64,000 nt of DNA from JAGVPT01 sp963717445 (lineage in GTDB: Bacteria; Bacteroidota; Ignavibacteria; UBA10030; UBA8401): contig OY970334.1 of the NCBI GenBank assembly GCA_963717445.1, positions 1,550,001-1,614,000 on the forward strand, in the 5' to 3' direction. The notes beneath the pieces were generated by a model that was given only the letters and a program-made list of their open reading frames with translations, ran no database searches and was not told the DNA's origin. Numbering within the stretch: the first letter of the stretch is position 1; each line of letters opens with the position of its first letter. Positions 1-8,220 of the stretch are shown piece by piece. Made by a program: the position numbers and the translations under genes.

Positions 1-203
1 GGAAAATAAACCGTCCCCCCGCCGTTCTCAGAGGCTGCTTCAATCGCTGAATTGATCGATGGAGAATCGAGTGTTTTGCCGTCACCTTTGGCTCCGTAGT
101 CTCTGATATTGGAAACTATTCCCGATTGTGCCGCGCAGATATGTGAAATGACACTCGTGAAAATAAAGACGGAGAGGAGAAGAAATATCTTGGTATTTTT
201 CAT
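1..203 (-). CDS. Glycoside hydrolase family 28 / pectate-lyase-fold protein, N-terminal part (runs off the window)
   Basis: The reading frame opens with ATG at 203 and stays open to the window edge (67 residues visible). Residues 1-25 form a signal peptide (Lys, then a hydrophobic core, ending near A-A-Q). Residues 33-44 read IRDYGAKGDGKT, followed by N-S-A-I-E-A-A and GGGTVYFP at the edge. This is the standard opening of secreted right-handed beta-helix enzymes of the GH28 polygalacturonase group and related pectate-lyase-superfamily proteins. The catalytic region lies outside the window, so the substrate is inferred: probably galacturonan, which fits the hexuronate-type transporter at 15153. 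A sigma70-like promoter lies just upstream (290-318). Confidence 0.75.
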   Translation of the reverse strand, partial: MKNTKIFLLLSVFIFTSVISHICAAQSGIVSNIRDYGAKGDGKTLDSPSINSAIEAASENGGGTVYF

Positions 204-289
204 TTTTAGTAAATCGTCTTCAATTGATCATCAAGAGGATCAAAAGGTCTAACCGCCGCCCCTCTGAACTCGGTCGGATAACTCGCACA

Positions 290-318
290 AATGTAAGAGG
301 AACTCAAAACACAGTCAA
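290..318 (-). promoter_or_regulatory. Sigma70-like promoter for the GH28-type gene
   Basis: Read on the minus strand: TTGACT (313-318), a 17-nt spacer, then TACATT (290-295). The predicted start of transcription near 283 leaves about 80 nt of leader before the ATG at 203. The match is by eye only. Confidence 0.45.
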
Positions 319-460
319 GGTGTAAAAAGTTTTTGCGTTCTTACTTTTGTGTTCTTACAGGAATGAGAAATGAACTCTCTTGATGCTTTATTCTGTAAAT
401 AAGAATCCCCGAAACATCATCTGCTTCAGGGATCGGTTTAGTGAGAAAAGAAGATTTGAG

Positions 461-3400
461 TTACTTGATTAACGCCATCTTCTTCACTGCATTGAAATCG
501 CCCGACTTGATCGAATAAAAATAGATTCCAGTCGAAAGATGTGACGCGTCAAATTTTACCGAATACTGACCGGCTGATTTGAATTCATCTACCAGCGTCG
601 TTACTTCACGGCCAAGGGCGTCAAATATTTTTATCGTTACAGGACCATCCTTCGGGATCTGATAAGAGATGGTGGTCGTTGGATTAAACGGATTGGGAAA
701 ATTCTGGTTAAGCGCATAGCTCGTAGGAATGTCCAATCCAATCATGATTCCTTCTTGCATCGAAGATTTTGCGAGACCATCCGCCGGATTCACCGTTTCA
801 TAGCCCTTCATCAGAGCAGTCGTAACGCTATCCAGATTCGTGGTGTGCGTAATCCTCACCCTCACTGTCCTTGACCCGACACCATTTGTGTTTAACGTAT
901 ATGGAATGACGCTGGAGAGAGTCGCATTTGATGATTTCAAAGTGGTGTCCCTTATTGTTCCGATTACCGCATTGGTTGCGTTATCTACGAGATCCACCCT
1001 GTAACTTATGTAGCCGCTTGTCCCAAGCATTTGAGCCACGGCGATAGAATCGGCAAATCCCGAATTCTCGGTGAATGTAAAGTTGGAGTTACTGTTAATT
1101 GTAAAAGGCTTGGTTTCAAATACCCTGTTGACATTACTGAGTACTCCATAATCTGTGCTGTCGGGAGCATCGACAAAATCGATGGAATTCCCGTCGACAA
1201 CTAGGTCTCCAAGGGAGTACGAGAACCCTAAAGCGCCCTCTTTAAAGGAAATTCCTCTAATAGAAAACTCCCGGTAAGAGTTTTCCTTACTGAGACCTCC
1301 AGCATGCAAGCTTTGCGAGGTACTGAAGTAATATGGGAGACTTGATGAGTTGTATGAAGAAACAAACATGTTTGAGCTGGAAGCTCCATTACTTAGTTGA
1401 ATATCTTGCCCTGTTGTACTTAGGGTAACAAAGTTGGCGATGGCACTACCGGGTGCAGCTCTGTTATACCAATTCGAACTTGGATAATTCTGACTATAAG
1501 CAACATAATAATTAGAAGTATTACCTGCCGAGTTCGTGGAAACCGATCTTACGGCAGCACCCGAAAAATAAAATGCTGTATGGGTGGATGGATCACACCC
1601 GACAACATTCACATTATAATACGTTCCGTGACCATCCTTGTCTCCTGTCCACCAAACCATTGCATTTGTGTCGGTAAGCGCGATAACAGAAGGACGCACA
1701 TTCAATACGTAGTAACTCGGTTGAGATATATTAATGTACGGGTACGTTTTTCTAGGCGCATATTGGGTTACTATATTCTGACTCCAAAAGTCTTGTAACA
1801 CACACCAATAAATACTACTTGACATGCTGCTTACATACTCTTCCCAAGCAAGATGAAATGCATAATCATATCCCCATGAATTCTGAGCAGAGTTATTGCA
1901 CGCAATCGAAGCATTGATTGAATTTGCATCTGTCCCGGTCACATAACAGGGAGTCCCATTATTCGCTGGAGCATAGCCAAAAGTCAGCAAGCCGTAAATA
2001 TAATTAATTCCGGCTTTATAGTGGTTGGTTTGATCTGCATTCTTCCTCTCCCATGTCATAAAGAAATCGCCCAAATAGTCTACCCATAAGATGTTTGGGT
2101 TTGCATTGGTTGTTGAATAAGAATCCACGTGTTCAGAAAAGGTTGCTGTCCCTACCTGTGGAGTATTGTAATTATTATAATTCTGAAAAAAATTCATCAC
2201 TTGAATGGTAAAAGTGCTACCGCTCTGACCACCCTGTGAACCTTGCTGCTGAAAGACAATTGCTACGGCGTAGCCCCATTGACTCTCAAAAACATTATTG
2301 ACTGCAATTGAAGGACACTTGCCTCCATTAGTCCCATCCAAGGGCTGCCCGTTGTTCATAATTGTCCAAGTAGTACCTTGATTGGTACTCGTTTCATACC
2401 AAACGTGCGACACTCCGCCGATAGAGCTAGAATAAACTTGATGTAAGACTCCAGGGGTTTCAGCTGTCTCCACTAATTTCTTCGAGCTGTTATCTGTGAA
2501 GGCAGAGGGGTCGTTGGAGAGATGGATGCCCTTGTAATTGGCAATGACCGTGGCGCCGGAATTAGTAAAAACAACCGGTGAGGTTGTGCTTGTTGGAGAT
2601 TGTAGCGTTGCGTTTGTGCCGGTCCAGTACTCGAATATTCCTGTGAACGATTGACCGCTCACTGTCATCGGCTGCGTCGATGGAGCGCTGACGGAGTAGT
2701 ATGGTGGAGTCCAACCAGAGTTTGGCCCACTTTCATTTAAGAATACCCCGCTATCTGGCGAAGCAACCCCGACGTCGTTTTGAGAAAAGCTTATTGGTCT
2801 GGCCCAATCGGACATCCCCTGATTTCTTTTGCCGTAACTATCCGTTGTGTCGATCCTCCACGGGTCGTTAAAGTTCACGATTCCTCCCGGACTTCCTCCT
2901 TCAATGAACTGCGCTTGTAGAGTCGCGTTGTAAGTAGGAGCAAAATTTGATAAAAAGTAGTTATTGGATGCAATCTGAATGTTAAAAAGATGGTGATTTG
3001 TTACATTGGATTGAGTTGTTCCAAGTACGCTCCAATAGTTATATTTCTGTCCGGAAATAGTTTTTTGCGCTCCGCGCAGCACTTCGTTTCGTCCTAAATA
3101 GAATGTAAAAGACGTCCCAGCCGCATATTTGTTAAAGCTCGTTGATACCCATCGGGCAATGCTGTCAACAGAAGTTGTGCCACCGTTTAATTTCTGATCT
3201 ACACTCGCGCTGAAGCTATTTAGCGAGATAATGTCATTGATGGTATTTTGGCCGGTCGGCGTTCCCCATCCCGTACAGAGATCATAGCCAGTAACTGCAG
3301 GATAGCCGTTGTTACCAATAACGATATCGTGAAAATCGCGAGCGTAGTAAGTCGGATTATTCCCAATCAAGTAGATTATTGGGTTGAGGAACCCTACGGT

Positions 3401-4024
3401 GGGCTTGCCGGCAGCAACGGCTTGCTGATTTATCAGTGCGGCGAAACCCGCCCAAAGCGGAGCGGAAAAACTTGTCCCACTACTACTATCCGCCTGGTTA
3501 TTGTAATAAAACGCCGTGTATAATGATACCATAGCCACATCAGGAATGTTTCGCACCGTCGTTGATCCACCATTGGTACCCATATTAACATTTTGCTGAT
3601 AACTCGGAATGGGGTTTAAGGGATCTGTCCCTCCCCCACTTAACGACCATGCAGATTCCCCCGTCCAGTTGCCTCCAGGACCGTTCGTGCCTAACACTGT
3701 CCCCCCGACATCTGTTACGTAGTCCGACCCTTGGGGAAAGGCGTGATGACTATTTGGGAGTTGGTCATTATATTTTCCGCCGTCGCCGGAAGCAACGAAA
3801 AATGATTGCCCCTGAACCGCCATCTGTTGGAATATCTGATCGGCGAACGCATCATAGGTATCAATTGGGATTTGAAAAGAACAACTGATTTGCTTAGCAA
3901 TGTTGTCATTTGCGATGCTGCTTAGCAAATCATGCCATGTGACGTACGATAAAGAAAGTTCCGAGTCTGGAGGTGCTTCATAGACCAACACTTTGGACAG
4001 GCCAGGCGCCATAGAGATTGCCAT
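461..4024 (-). CDS. Sedolisin (S53) peptidase, C-terminal part with T9SS sorting domain (frame-separated from its N-terminus)
   Basis: This piece holds most of a kumamolisin-like serine-carboxyl peptidase catalytic domain. The oxyanion-hole Asp is in SGDGG (about residue 81) and the catalytic Ser is in SGTSFSAP (about 185), with the C-terminal calcium-site region GYDLCTGWGTPTG near 250. About 800 residues of unassigned, beta-rich, Asn/Ser/Thr-rich sequence follow. The last 85 residues are a type IX secretion C-terminal domain (NPFNPTTTISYQIP ... KKMALIK). The first Met shown is not a real start: the same frame continues upstream through SREVTTDIEM, which carries the catalytic Glu and Asp (E-x3-D), until a TAA just before 4070. 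The propeptide and first part of the domain lie in another frame (3922-4896). The protein would be exported and sorted to the cell surface if the frame were restored. Confidence 0.85.
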   Translation of the reverse strand: MAISMAPGLSKVLVYEAPPDSELSLSYVTWHDLLSSIANDNIAKQISCSFQIPIDTYDAFADQIFQQMAVQGQSFFVASGDGGKYNDQLPNSHHAFPQGSDYVTDVGGTVLGTNGPGGNWTGESAWSLSGGGTDPLNPIPSYQQNVNMGTNGGSTTVRNIPDVAMVSLYTAFYYNNQADSSSGTSFSAPLWAGFAALINQQAVAAGKPTVGFLNPIIYLIGNNPTYYARDFHDIVIGNNGYPAVTGYDLCTGWGTPTGQNTINDIISLNSFSASVDQKLNGGTTSVDSIARWVSTSFNKYAAGTSFTFYLGRNEVLRGAQKTISGQKYNYWSVLGTTQSNVTNHHLFNIQIASNNYFLSNFAPTYNATLQAQFIEGGSPGGIVNFNDPWRIDTTDSYGKRNQGMSDWARPISFSQNDVGVASPDSGVFLNESGPNSGWTPPYYSVSAPSTQPMTVSGQSFTGIFEYWTGTNATLQSPTSTTSPVVFTNSGATVIANYKGIHLSNDPSAFTDNSSKKLVETAETPGVLHQVYSSSIGGVSHVWYETSTNQGTTWTIMNNGQPLDGTNGGKCPSIAVNNVFESQWGYAVAIVFQQQGSQGGQSGSTFTIQVMNFFQNYNNYNTPQVGTATFSEHVDSYSTTNANPNILWVDYLGDFFMTWERKNADQTNHYKAGINYIYGLLTFGYAPANNGTPCYVTGTDANSINASIACNNSAQNSWGYDYAFHLAWEEYVSSMSSSIYWCVLQDFWSQNIVTQYAPRKTYPYINISQPSYYVLNVRPSVIALTDTNAMVWWTGDKDGHGTYYNVNVVGCDPSTHTAFYFSGAAVRSVSTNSAGNTSNYYVAYSQNYPSSNWYNRAAPGSAIANFVTLSTTGQDIQLSNGASSSNMFVSSYNSSSLPYYFSTSQSLHAGGLSKENSYREFSIRGISFKEGALGFSYSLGDLVVDGNSIDFVDAPDSTDYGVLSNVNRVFETKPFTINSNSNFTFTENSGFADSIAVAQMLGTSGYISYRVDLVDNATNAVIGTIRDTTLKSSNATLSSVIPYTLNTNGVGSRTVRVRITHTTNLDSVTTALMKGYETVNPADGLAKSSMQEGIMIGLDIPTSYALNQNFPNPFNPTTTISYQIPKDGPVTIKIFDALGREVTTLVDEFKSAGQYSVKFDASHLSTGIYFYSIKSGDFNAVKKMALIK

Positions 4025-4896
4025 TTCAATATCTGTCGTAACTTCTCTCGAAAATGTTCCAGGTACCTGATTCCATTAAATCCATCTACCAAAACATTTT
4101 GAAGCGTAACATTTGGCGCTGGCGGCGGAAAGGGGGCAATCGCCTCATATTGAGTAATATCGCCTTGAGTGTAGCCGTCGAATGCTACTATTCCGACGAT
4201 CTGCCCGTTGCCGTTGAGAGAAACATTCGGGGCGTAAGCTGCTCGGAAATCGTTACCCCAGTAATCGCCGGTCGGAGCTGAACCGTTTTGCACCGCGTAT
4301 TTATTCATATCCGACAATGAGCTATGAAGTGCGGGACGCGTGCGTGCGTAATTATTTAGACCACTAACGTCTATAATTTCGAGTCCTGAAGGAACTGTCG
4401 GCTCGGCATCCGGCGCAAAAAAAGTCCGCCGCTCGACCGGATGCTGATACACATTCATGCGGACATGAAAAGCCCTCTCGATATGGAACACGCTCCCGCT
4501 TACATCTAGCAACATACGGTTACGATGCGTACCGGCGACGGTCAGTCCGTTCGCTTCCGCGAAAGAGACGACCGCCTGATAATCCTGTTCTGTCGGACAA
4601 AATCGATCTGTGAATTGTTCTGTTGTCAGGTACTGACGAAAACTTGGGCTCGCCGGATCGTACATCTCCTTAAGAAGGAGAGTGAGGGATTGTTGGTTAC
4701 GCAGAGGCAGGCCGATCGCAAGCCTCAATTGTCTTGCGCTGTCCATCCGACCGATCGGTTGTAAACCCAATTTTGAGATCGCGGAGGGGACGTGACCTCG
4801 AATTACCTGCTGAGCATCGGCAGCGGCAAATATGCCGAGGTGAAATAAGAAGAGAACCGCAAACGAAAGGCGAAATTTTATTGATAACCGTTTCAT
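3922..4896 (-). CDS. Pro-kumamolisin N-terminal part of the same S53 peptidase (frameshifted)
   Basis: Signal peptide at residues 1-28 (basic start, hydrophobic core, AADAQ). It is followed by the pro-kumamolisin activation domain, with R-L-A-I-G-L-P-L-R-N, YDPASPSFRQYLT and F-x2-RF-C-P-T-E. The start of the mature domain appears at SGLNNYARTRP and GNGQIVGIVAFDGY. Family similarity stops after VDGFNGI, near 4070. The remaining ~45 residues are out-of-frame sequence. Restoring one base would join it to the frame at 461-4024, giving V-P-G-T-F-S-R-E-V-T-T-D-I-E-M. The region has no homopolymer run, so a real mutation, an assembly error and recoding are all open. A GGGAAA Shine-Dalgarno precedes the ATG at 4896. 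Confidence 0.85.
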   Translation of the reverse strand: MKRLSIKFRLSFAVLFLFHLGIFAAADAQQVIRGHVPSAISKLGLQPIGRMDSARQLRLAIGLPLRNQQSLTLLLKEMYDPASPSFRQYLTTEQFTDRFCPTEQDYQAVVSFAEANGLTVAGTHRNRMLLDVSGSVFHIERAFHVRMNVYQHPVERRTFFAPDAEPTVPSGLEIIDVSGLNNYARTRPALHSSLSDMNKYAVQNGSAPTGDYWGNDFRAAYAPNVSLNGNGQIVGIVAFDGYTQGDITQYEAIAPFPPPAPNVTLQNVLVDGFNGIRYLEHFREKLRQILKWQSLWRLACPKCWSMKHLQTRNFLYRTSHGMIC

Positions 4897-5024
4897 GATT
4901 TTTCCCTTTCATAACTTTGATTTTGATGAATCTTATTGCTTTATTTAGTGAGGCAAATAAAAAGGCGCACGCATCCTCATCTGGAGGGTGTACATAGGTA
5001 GCCGATTTAGTTGCCGTTTTCGCT

Positions 5025-5050
5025 ACAGGCGGCGCTACAACGCCGCCTGT
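5025..5050. repeat. GC-rich hairpin (possible terminator without a T tract)
   Basis: ACAGGCGGCG (5025-5034) pairs perfectly with CGCCGCCTGT (5041-5050) around a 6-nt loop. It lies 49 bp past the stop of the gene at 5099-6385 and upstream of the S53 gene. There is no clear U-tract on either strand, so its role as a terminator is inferred from position only. Confidence 0.5.
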
Positions 5051-5098
5051 GGTTATATGAACTTTCTCATGGTGTGACCCTCCTTTTTTTCTTCTTTG

Positions 5099-6385
5099 TC
5101 AGCGTTTGCCGATGAGAACTACAGCCTGCACTGATTCTACCCCAACCGCAATGACTGTATTTCCTCGCACAGCTAATCCTGAGTACGCTCCGACTATCCC
5201 GGTTTGAGACTGATAACTCTTCCAAGAATCTCCGTTGAAATGAAGAACTTCTCCATACGCTCCGCACATGAACACATCGTTGATCCCGTTGCCTCTCACG
5301 GCACCAATGGTGTATGATGTTAACGTCTGACTGTGCCAGATCGCATCAGCAAGAGTCGGATGCTTCTCCCAGGTACCTTCTCCAACAGCCCAGTAGTATT
5401 GTTCAGGTGAAAACCAGATCCCGTTAGGTCCTCCAACAATTCCTTGAGCTAAGATCGCTTGGACTGTAGTGCCGGATATTTGTATTATTTCTCGATCGGG
5501 GGTAATATATGGATTCCCCGCAGTTGCAAAGATCTCCCACGCACTTGTGTTTGTATTTTGCGCGCCCCATATATCACGCACGTCCAACGTCGTCCCACTC
5601 TCAATCTTCGTCCAGCTGTTGCCGTTGTAGTGAGCAATTGAACCACTATCTCCAACGATATAGAAATCTGAGCTGCTCATTCCCCAAATCTTATTGATTC
5701 TGTATGGTCCCCATGCACTAGAAATATCAACTGCATTGAAATTATTTCCATCCCAATGAATCATATTCCCTATCCCAAACCAAATGTCGTTCGAATTGAA
5801 TGCCCACAGTGTATAAATAGGTCCGTAAAAAGATTGCCCTTGATAGTAGTACGGTACTTTCTGGATTCTCCAAGAATTTCCATTCCAAATTGCCAAGTTG
5901 TATGGCTGCGGATCAACCTGTCCAGTTGAGTCATTTATATAGATTTCTCCTACGGCATACGCGAGCGTATCGTTAATGATCGCTACGTCAAACAATGCAC
6001 TGGATGCAGCGCCACCAAGCGTAAACGTTTGCCAGGTGAAGTTGCTGCTTGTGGTATCAAGTGTGGTTACTGTGCACTGTTGTGTTTCTCCTCCCAAGAT
6101 TGTAGCATAGGTAAACGTGTGGTTGGGAATCAGGCCGGTATCCGCCAACACCGTATCGGTTACATTTATTATTTTTGTAAAGAGAGTTGTCGTGTCGCGC
6201 TTGAATGTTACACTGCGTGAAGTAATGCCCGTTCCTAACTTTAACTCTAGATAAGCCTCTGTGCAATTCACATCATCTTCTGTCAGCGCAAACGTAGTAT
6301 CGGGGGGAGTTACAGGATTATTTTTCCTGCACGTCAGCGCACAAAAAGAAAAGAGAACAAACAGAACGTATAACGTCGTTTTCAT
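5099..6385 (-). CDS. Exported beta-propeller-like protein, probable lipoprotein
   Basis: 428 residues. The N-terminus is a short hydrophobic signal ending in C-A-L-T-C-R-K, a non-canonical lipobox, so lipidation is only probable. A fibronectin-like stretch follows at residues 30-110. The rest carries repeated blades of the type W-N-G-N-S-W, IHWDGNNF, AHYNGNSW and LHFNGDSW with intervening 'IWG-x3-S-x-D-x-F/Y' segments, the usual look of propeller proteins that follow the SorC/BNR pattern. It is probably a surface or periplasmic protein of unknown ligand. There is no T9SS domain. No strong Shine-Dalgarno precedes the ATG. Confidence 0.7.
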   Translation of the reverse strand: MKTTLYVLFVLFSFCALTCRKNNPVTPPDTTFALTEDDVNCTEAYLELKLGTGITSRSVTFKRDTTTLFTKIINVTDTVLADTGLIPNHTFTYATILGGETQQCTVTTLDTTSSNFTWQTFTLGGAASSALFDVAIINDTLAYAVGEIYINDSTGQVDPQPYNLAIWNGNSWRIQKVPYYYQGQSFYGPIYTLWAFNSNDIWFGIGNMIHWDGNNFNAVDISSAWGPYRINKIWGMSSSDFYIVGDSGSIAHYNGNSWTKIESGTTLDVRDIWGAQNTNTSAWEIFATAGNPYITPDREIIQISGTTVQAILAQGIVGGPNGIWFSPEQYYWAVGEGTWEKHPTLADAIWHSQTLTSYTIGAVRGNGINDVFMCGAYGEVLHFNGDSWKSYQSQTGIVGAYSGLAVRGNTVIAVGVESVQAVVLIGKR

Positions 6386-6446
6386 GTGTGGAATATGATG
6401 GAGGTTTGTAGGTAATCAAGAAATGTATCCCCGCCAACCCCCCGTT

Positions 6447-6475
6447 AACATCGCAATAAACAAATCTATTGTCAA
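6447..6475 (-). promoter_or_regulatory. Candidate promoter for the propeller-like protein
   Basis: Minus strand: consensus -35 TTGACA (6470-6475), 17-nt spacer, weak -10 GATGTT (6447-6452), about 60 bp before the ATG at 6385. The -35 is perfect but the -10 matches only half of the consensus. Confidence 0.3.
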
Positions 6476-6784
6476 TAGGCGTATTCAAAATTATTTGCGT
6501 TCATTAGTCAGAATGAATCCAAATGTATAATGAAGATGTCCGCGTGACTCATACCCATATATAATCCCGCGAAATGGCTATTATGGAAATTTTGACCTGA
6601 CGAAATTTATTTGCAATTGCTGGATTACTAGAATTCAGTACAGATCTTGGGAGCGGGCGTTAGAGTGATCGCAAAGATTGGATCAACACCTTGTCACTTC
6701 GACAACTAACAGCGGAGGCTGGCAACGTGGTAAGTTGTCCTAAATGCCGATTCAAGAATTCAACTGTATTGTGACTCCCCCTAC

Positions 6785-6835
6785 AAAACAAAAAACCCAT
6801 AGTCCATCTGCTGAAATCAGCACGTCCTACGGGTT
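6785..6835 (-). terminator. Rho-independent-type terminator after the nucleoside hydrolase gene
   Basis: On the minus strand the arms at 6827-6835 and 6794-6802 pair over 9 bp with one mismatch. An inner hairpin (TGCTGA/TCAGCA, 6809-6822) lies inside. The minus-strand RNA then runs into a T-rich tract (A-rich 6784-6795 on the plus strand). It lies about 275 nt past the stop at 7111. Confidence 0.55.
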
Positions 6836-6985
6836 AAAGCCCCCATTAATTTCAAAAATGATCGGACTTTTCTCCCTTGCGTCAGCAAACTGCCGCTAAT
6901 TTGCCCCATTCATCATCGAAATGTAATCGTAAGCAACAACATGCAGTGGGCTACTTTGAGTATTCAAGGTTAAAAAGGAATTGTC

Positions 6986-7007
6986 ATGCCCCGCCTCGGC
7001 GGGGCAT
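6986..7007. repeat. Perfect GC-rich palindrome, REP-like
   Basis: ATGCCCCGCC (6986-6995), 2-nt loop, GGCGGGGCAT (6998-7007). The flanking TGTC and CCAG match the layout of the short intergenic palindrome 'GTCATxCCCGC ... GCGGGxATCCAG' that is widespread in bacterial genomes. It could fold in RNA of either strand. Confidence 0.6.
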
Positions 7008-7110
7008 CCAGACCTAATTGAATGGATTCCGGTTCCGAAGGAATTCCGTTGGAACTTTCGCCAGACCTTATGTTTAAAAAGTGTACCACTACCAAAATTT
7101 CCCTACCATG

Positions 7111-8085
7111 TTAATTGTTTCGTCCTAAGTTTTGTTCTAGATAGCGTTCCATGACCCTCTTAATAAATTCATCTTTGTCGATCGTCGTTAAGATTTCAGC
7201 ATTTGGCTTTTTAGTATCATCTAAAACGGTGTAACCGAAATCATCAACATGCACATTAGACTTCCGGCTGGTAAAAAGTTCGGGCCAAAGAACGTAGCCG
7301 ACAGCCACGACATCATACAGCGTTGGGTCTGGAGCAGCAAAACTTTCATAACGCCATAACGAATATAAACCGCATAAAGCGTTGGTCAGCGGGGATTGAC
7401 GCATCAAAAGTCGGTTGCGGTCGGACTCATTTAATTTCACGAATGTCGTCACGTCCAACCCTGCATAGACGATGTCGGCTCCGCTCGCGACAAACATTTT
7501 TGATGCACCGATATCAGCTCTTACATTCCATTCGGCATCGGGAACCGGGCCGCCGTTATAGCCCATGTGAAATGACCCGAACATCGAGACAACCTTTTTT
7601 GCGAGCTTTAATGCCTCCTTATCCCTTTTGATCACTTCTTTTATGTTGCAAACAGGCCCGACCGTCAAGAGGATGACTTCGTTGGGATATTTTTTAAGAT
7701 TAGCGATGATAAATTCCACTGCGTTAACGCTCGACGGTTTCACTTTATCAAATCCTTCGGACCAATAAAACTGATAGGACGGTCCGGCAATTTCTTTATC
7801 CACGCCCACAATGGCAGGAGTAGGCTCGCCAACAACAACCGGGATATCTTCTTTTCCCGCTTCGTACAGCATTTTAAGAATGGTTCTTGCGCGAAGAGGC
7901 GTGTTGCCATGATCCATAACAAAACCAAGAACGTCGAATTCGGGGCTACTGAGAACCAGCGCTACGGCGAATGCATCATCAATATCACCGCCGAAATCAC
8001 AATCCAATATTATTTTTTGCTTTTCTTTGCCAAAAACGAAAATCGGTAACAAAAATACGATGAGAACTAAGAGGAATTTTTTCAT
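7111..8085 (-). CDS. Inosine-uridine-type nucleoside hydrolase, exported
   Basis: 324 residues from ATG 8085, preceded by GGGAG at a good distance. A TTG 12 bp further upstream would add only four residues and is not needed. Residues 1-19 are a signal peptide. Residues 28-43 read DCDFGGDIDDAFAVAL, the calcium-binding Asp cluster of the IUNH family. H-G-N-T (about 63) and the VGEPTP segment also fit. The family hydrolyses the N-glycosidic bond of nucleosides to ribose plus base. Export suggests scavenging of external nucleosides or a related N-ribosyl substrate. It lies downstream of the GH genes on the same strand, with a terminator beyond it, and may be the last gene of that operon. Confidence 0.88.
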   Translation of the reverse strand: MKKFLLVLIVFLLPIFVFGKEKQKIILDCDFGGDIDDAFAVALVLSSPEFDVLGFVMDHGNTPLRARTILKMLYEAGKEDIPVVVGEPTPAIVGVDKEIAGPSYQFYWSEGFDKVKPSSVNAVEFIIANLKKYPNEVILLTVGPVCNIKEVIKRDKEALKLAKKVVSMFGSFHMGYNGGPVPDAEWNVRADIGASKMFVASGADIVYAGLDVTTFVKLNESDRNRLLMRQSPLTNALCGLYSLWRYESFAAPDPTLYDVVAVGYVLWPELFTSRKSNVHVDDFGYTVLDDTKKPNAEILTTIDKDEFIKRVMERYLEQNLGRNN

Positions 8086-8220
8086 GGCGGCTCCCAATTG
8101 GTTTTATTGCTTTGCCCCGGTAGATTAGCGTTGGGATTCTATAAGGCCATCATTAATAACAACGGCCTTCAACCTCGAAATCGAATCGATGCGGAATGTA
8201 AATGAAGGAAATATCCACAG

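Larger units (their letters stand above)
6476..7110. other. Non-coding stretch with terminator and repeats
   Basis: No convincing gene is seen between the gene at 5099-6385 and the nucleoside hydrolase. The stretch holds a terminator-like hairpin (6785-6835), a perfect GC-rich palindrome (6986-7007), and a short sequence shared with 42700-42720 (7035-7054). The remainder shows no structure I can name. Confidence 0.5.
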
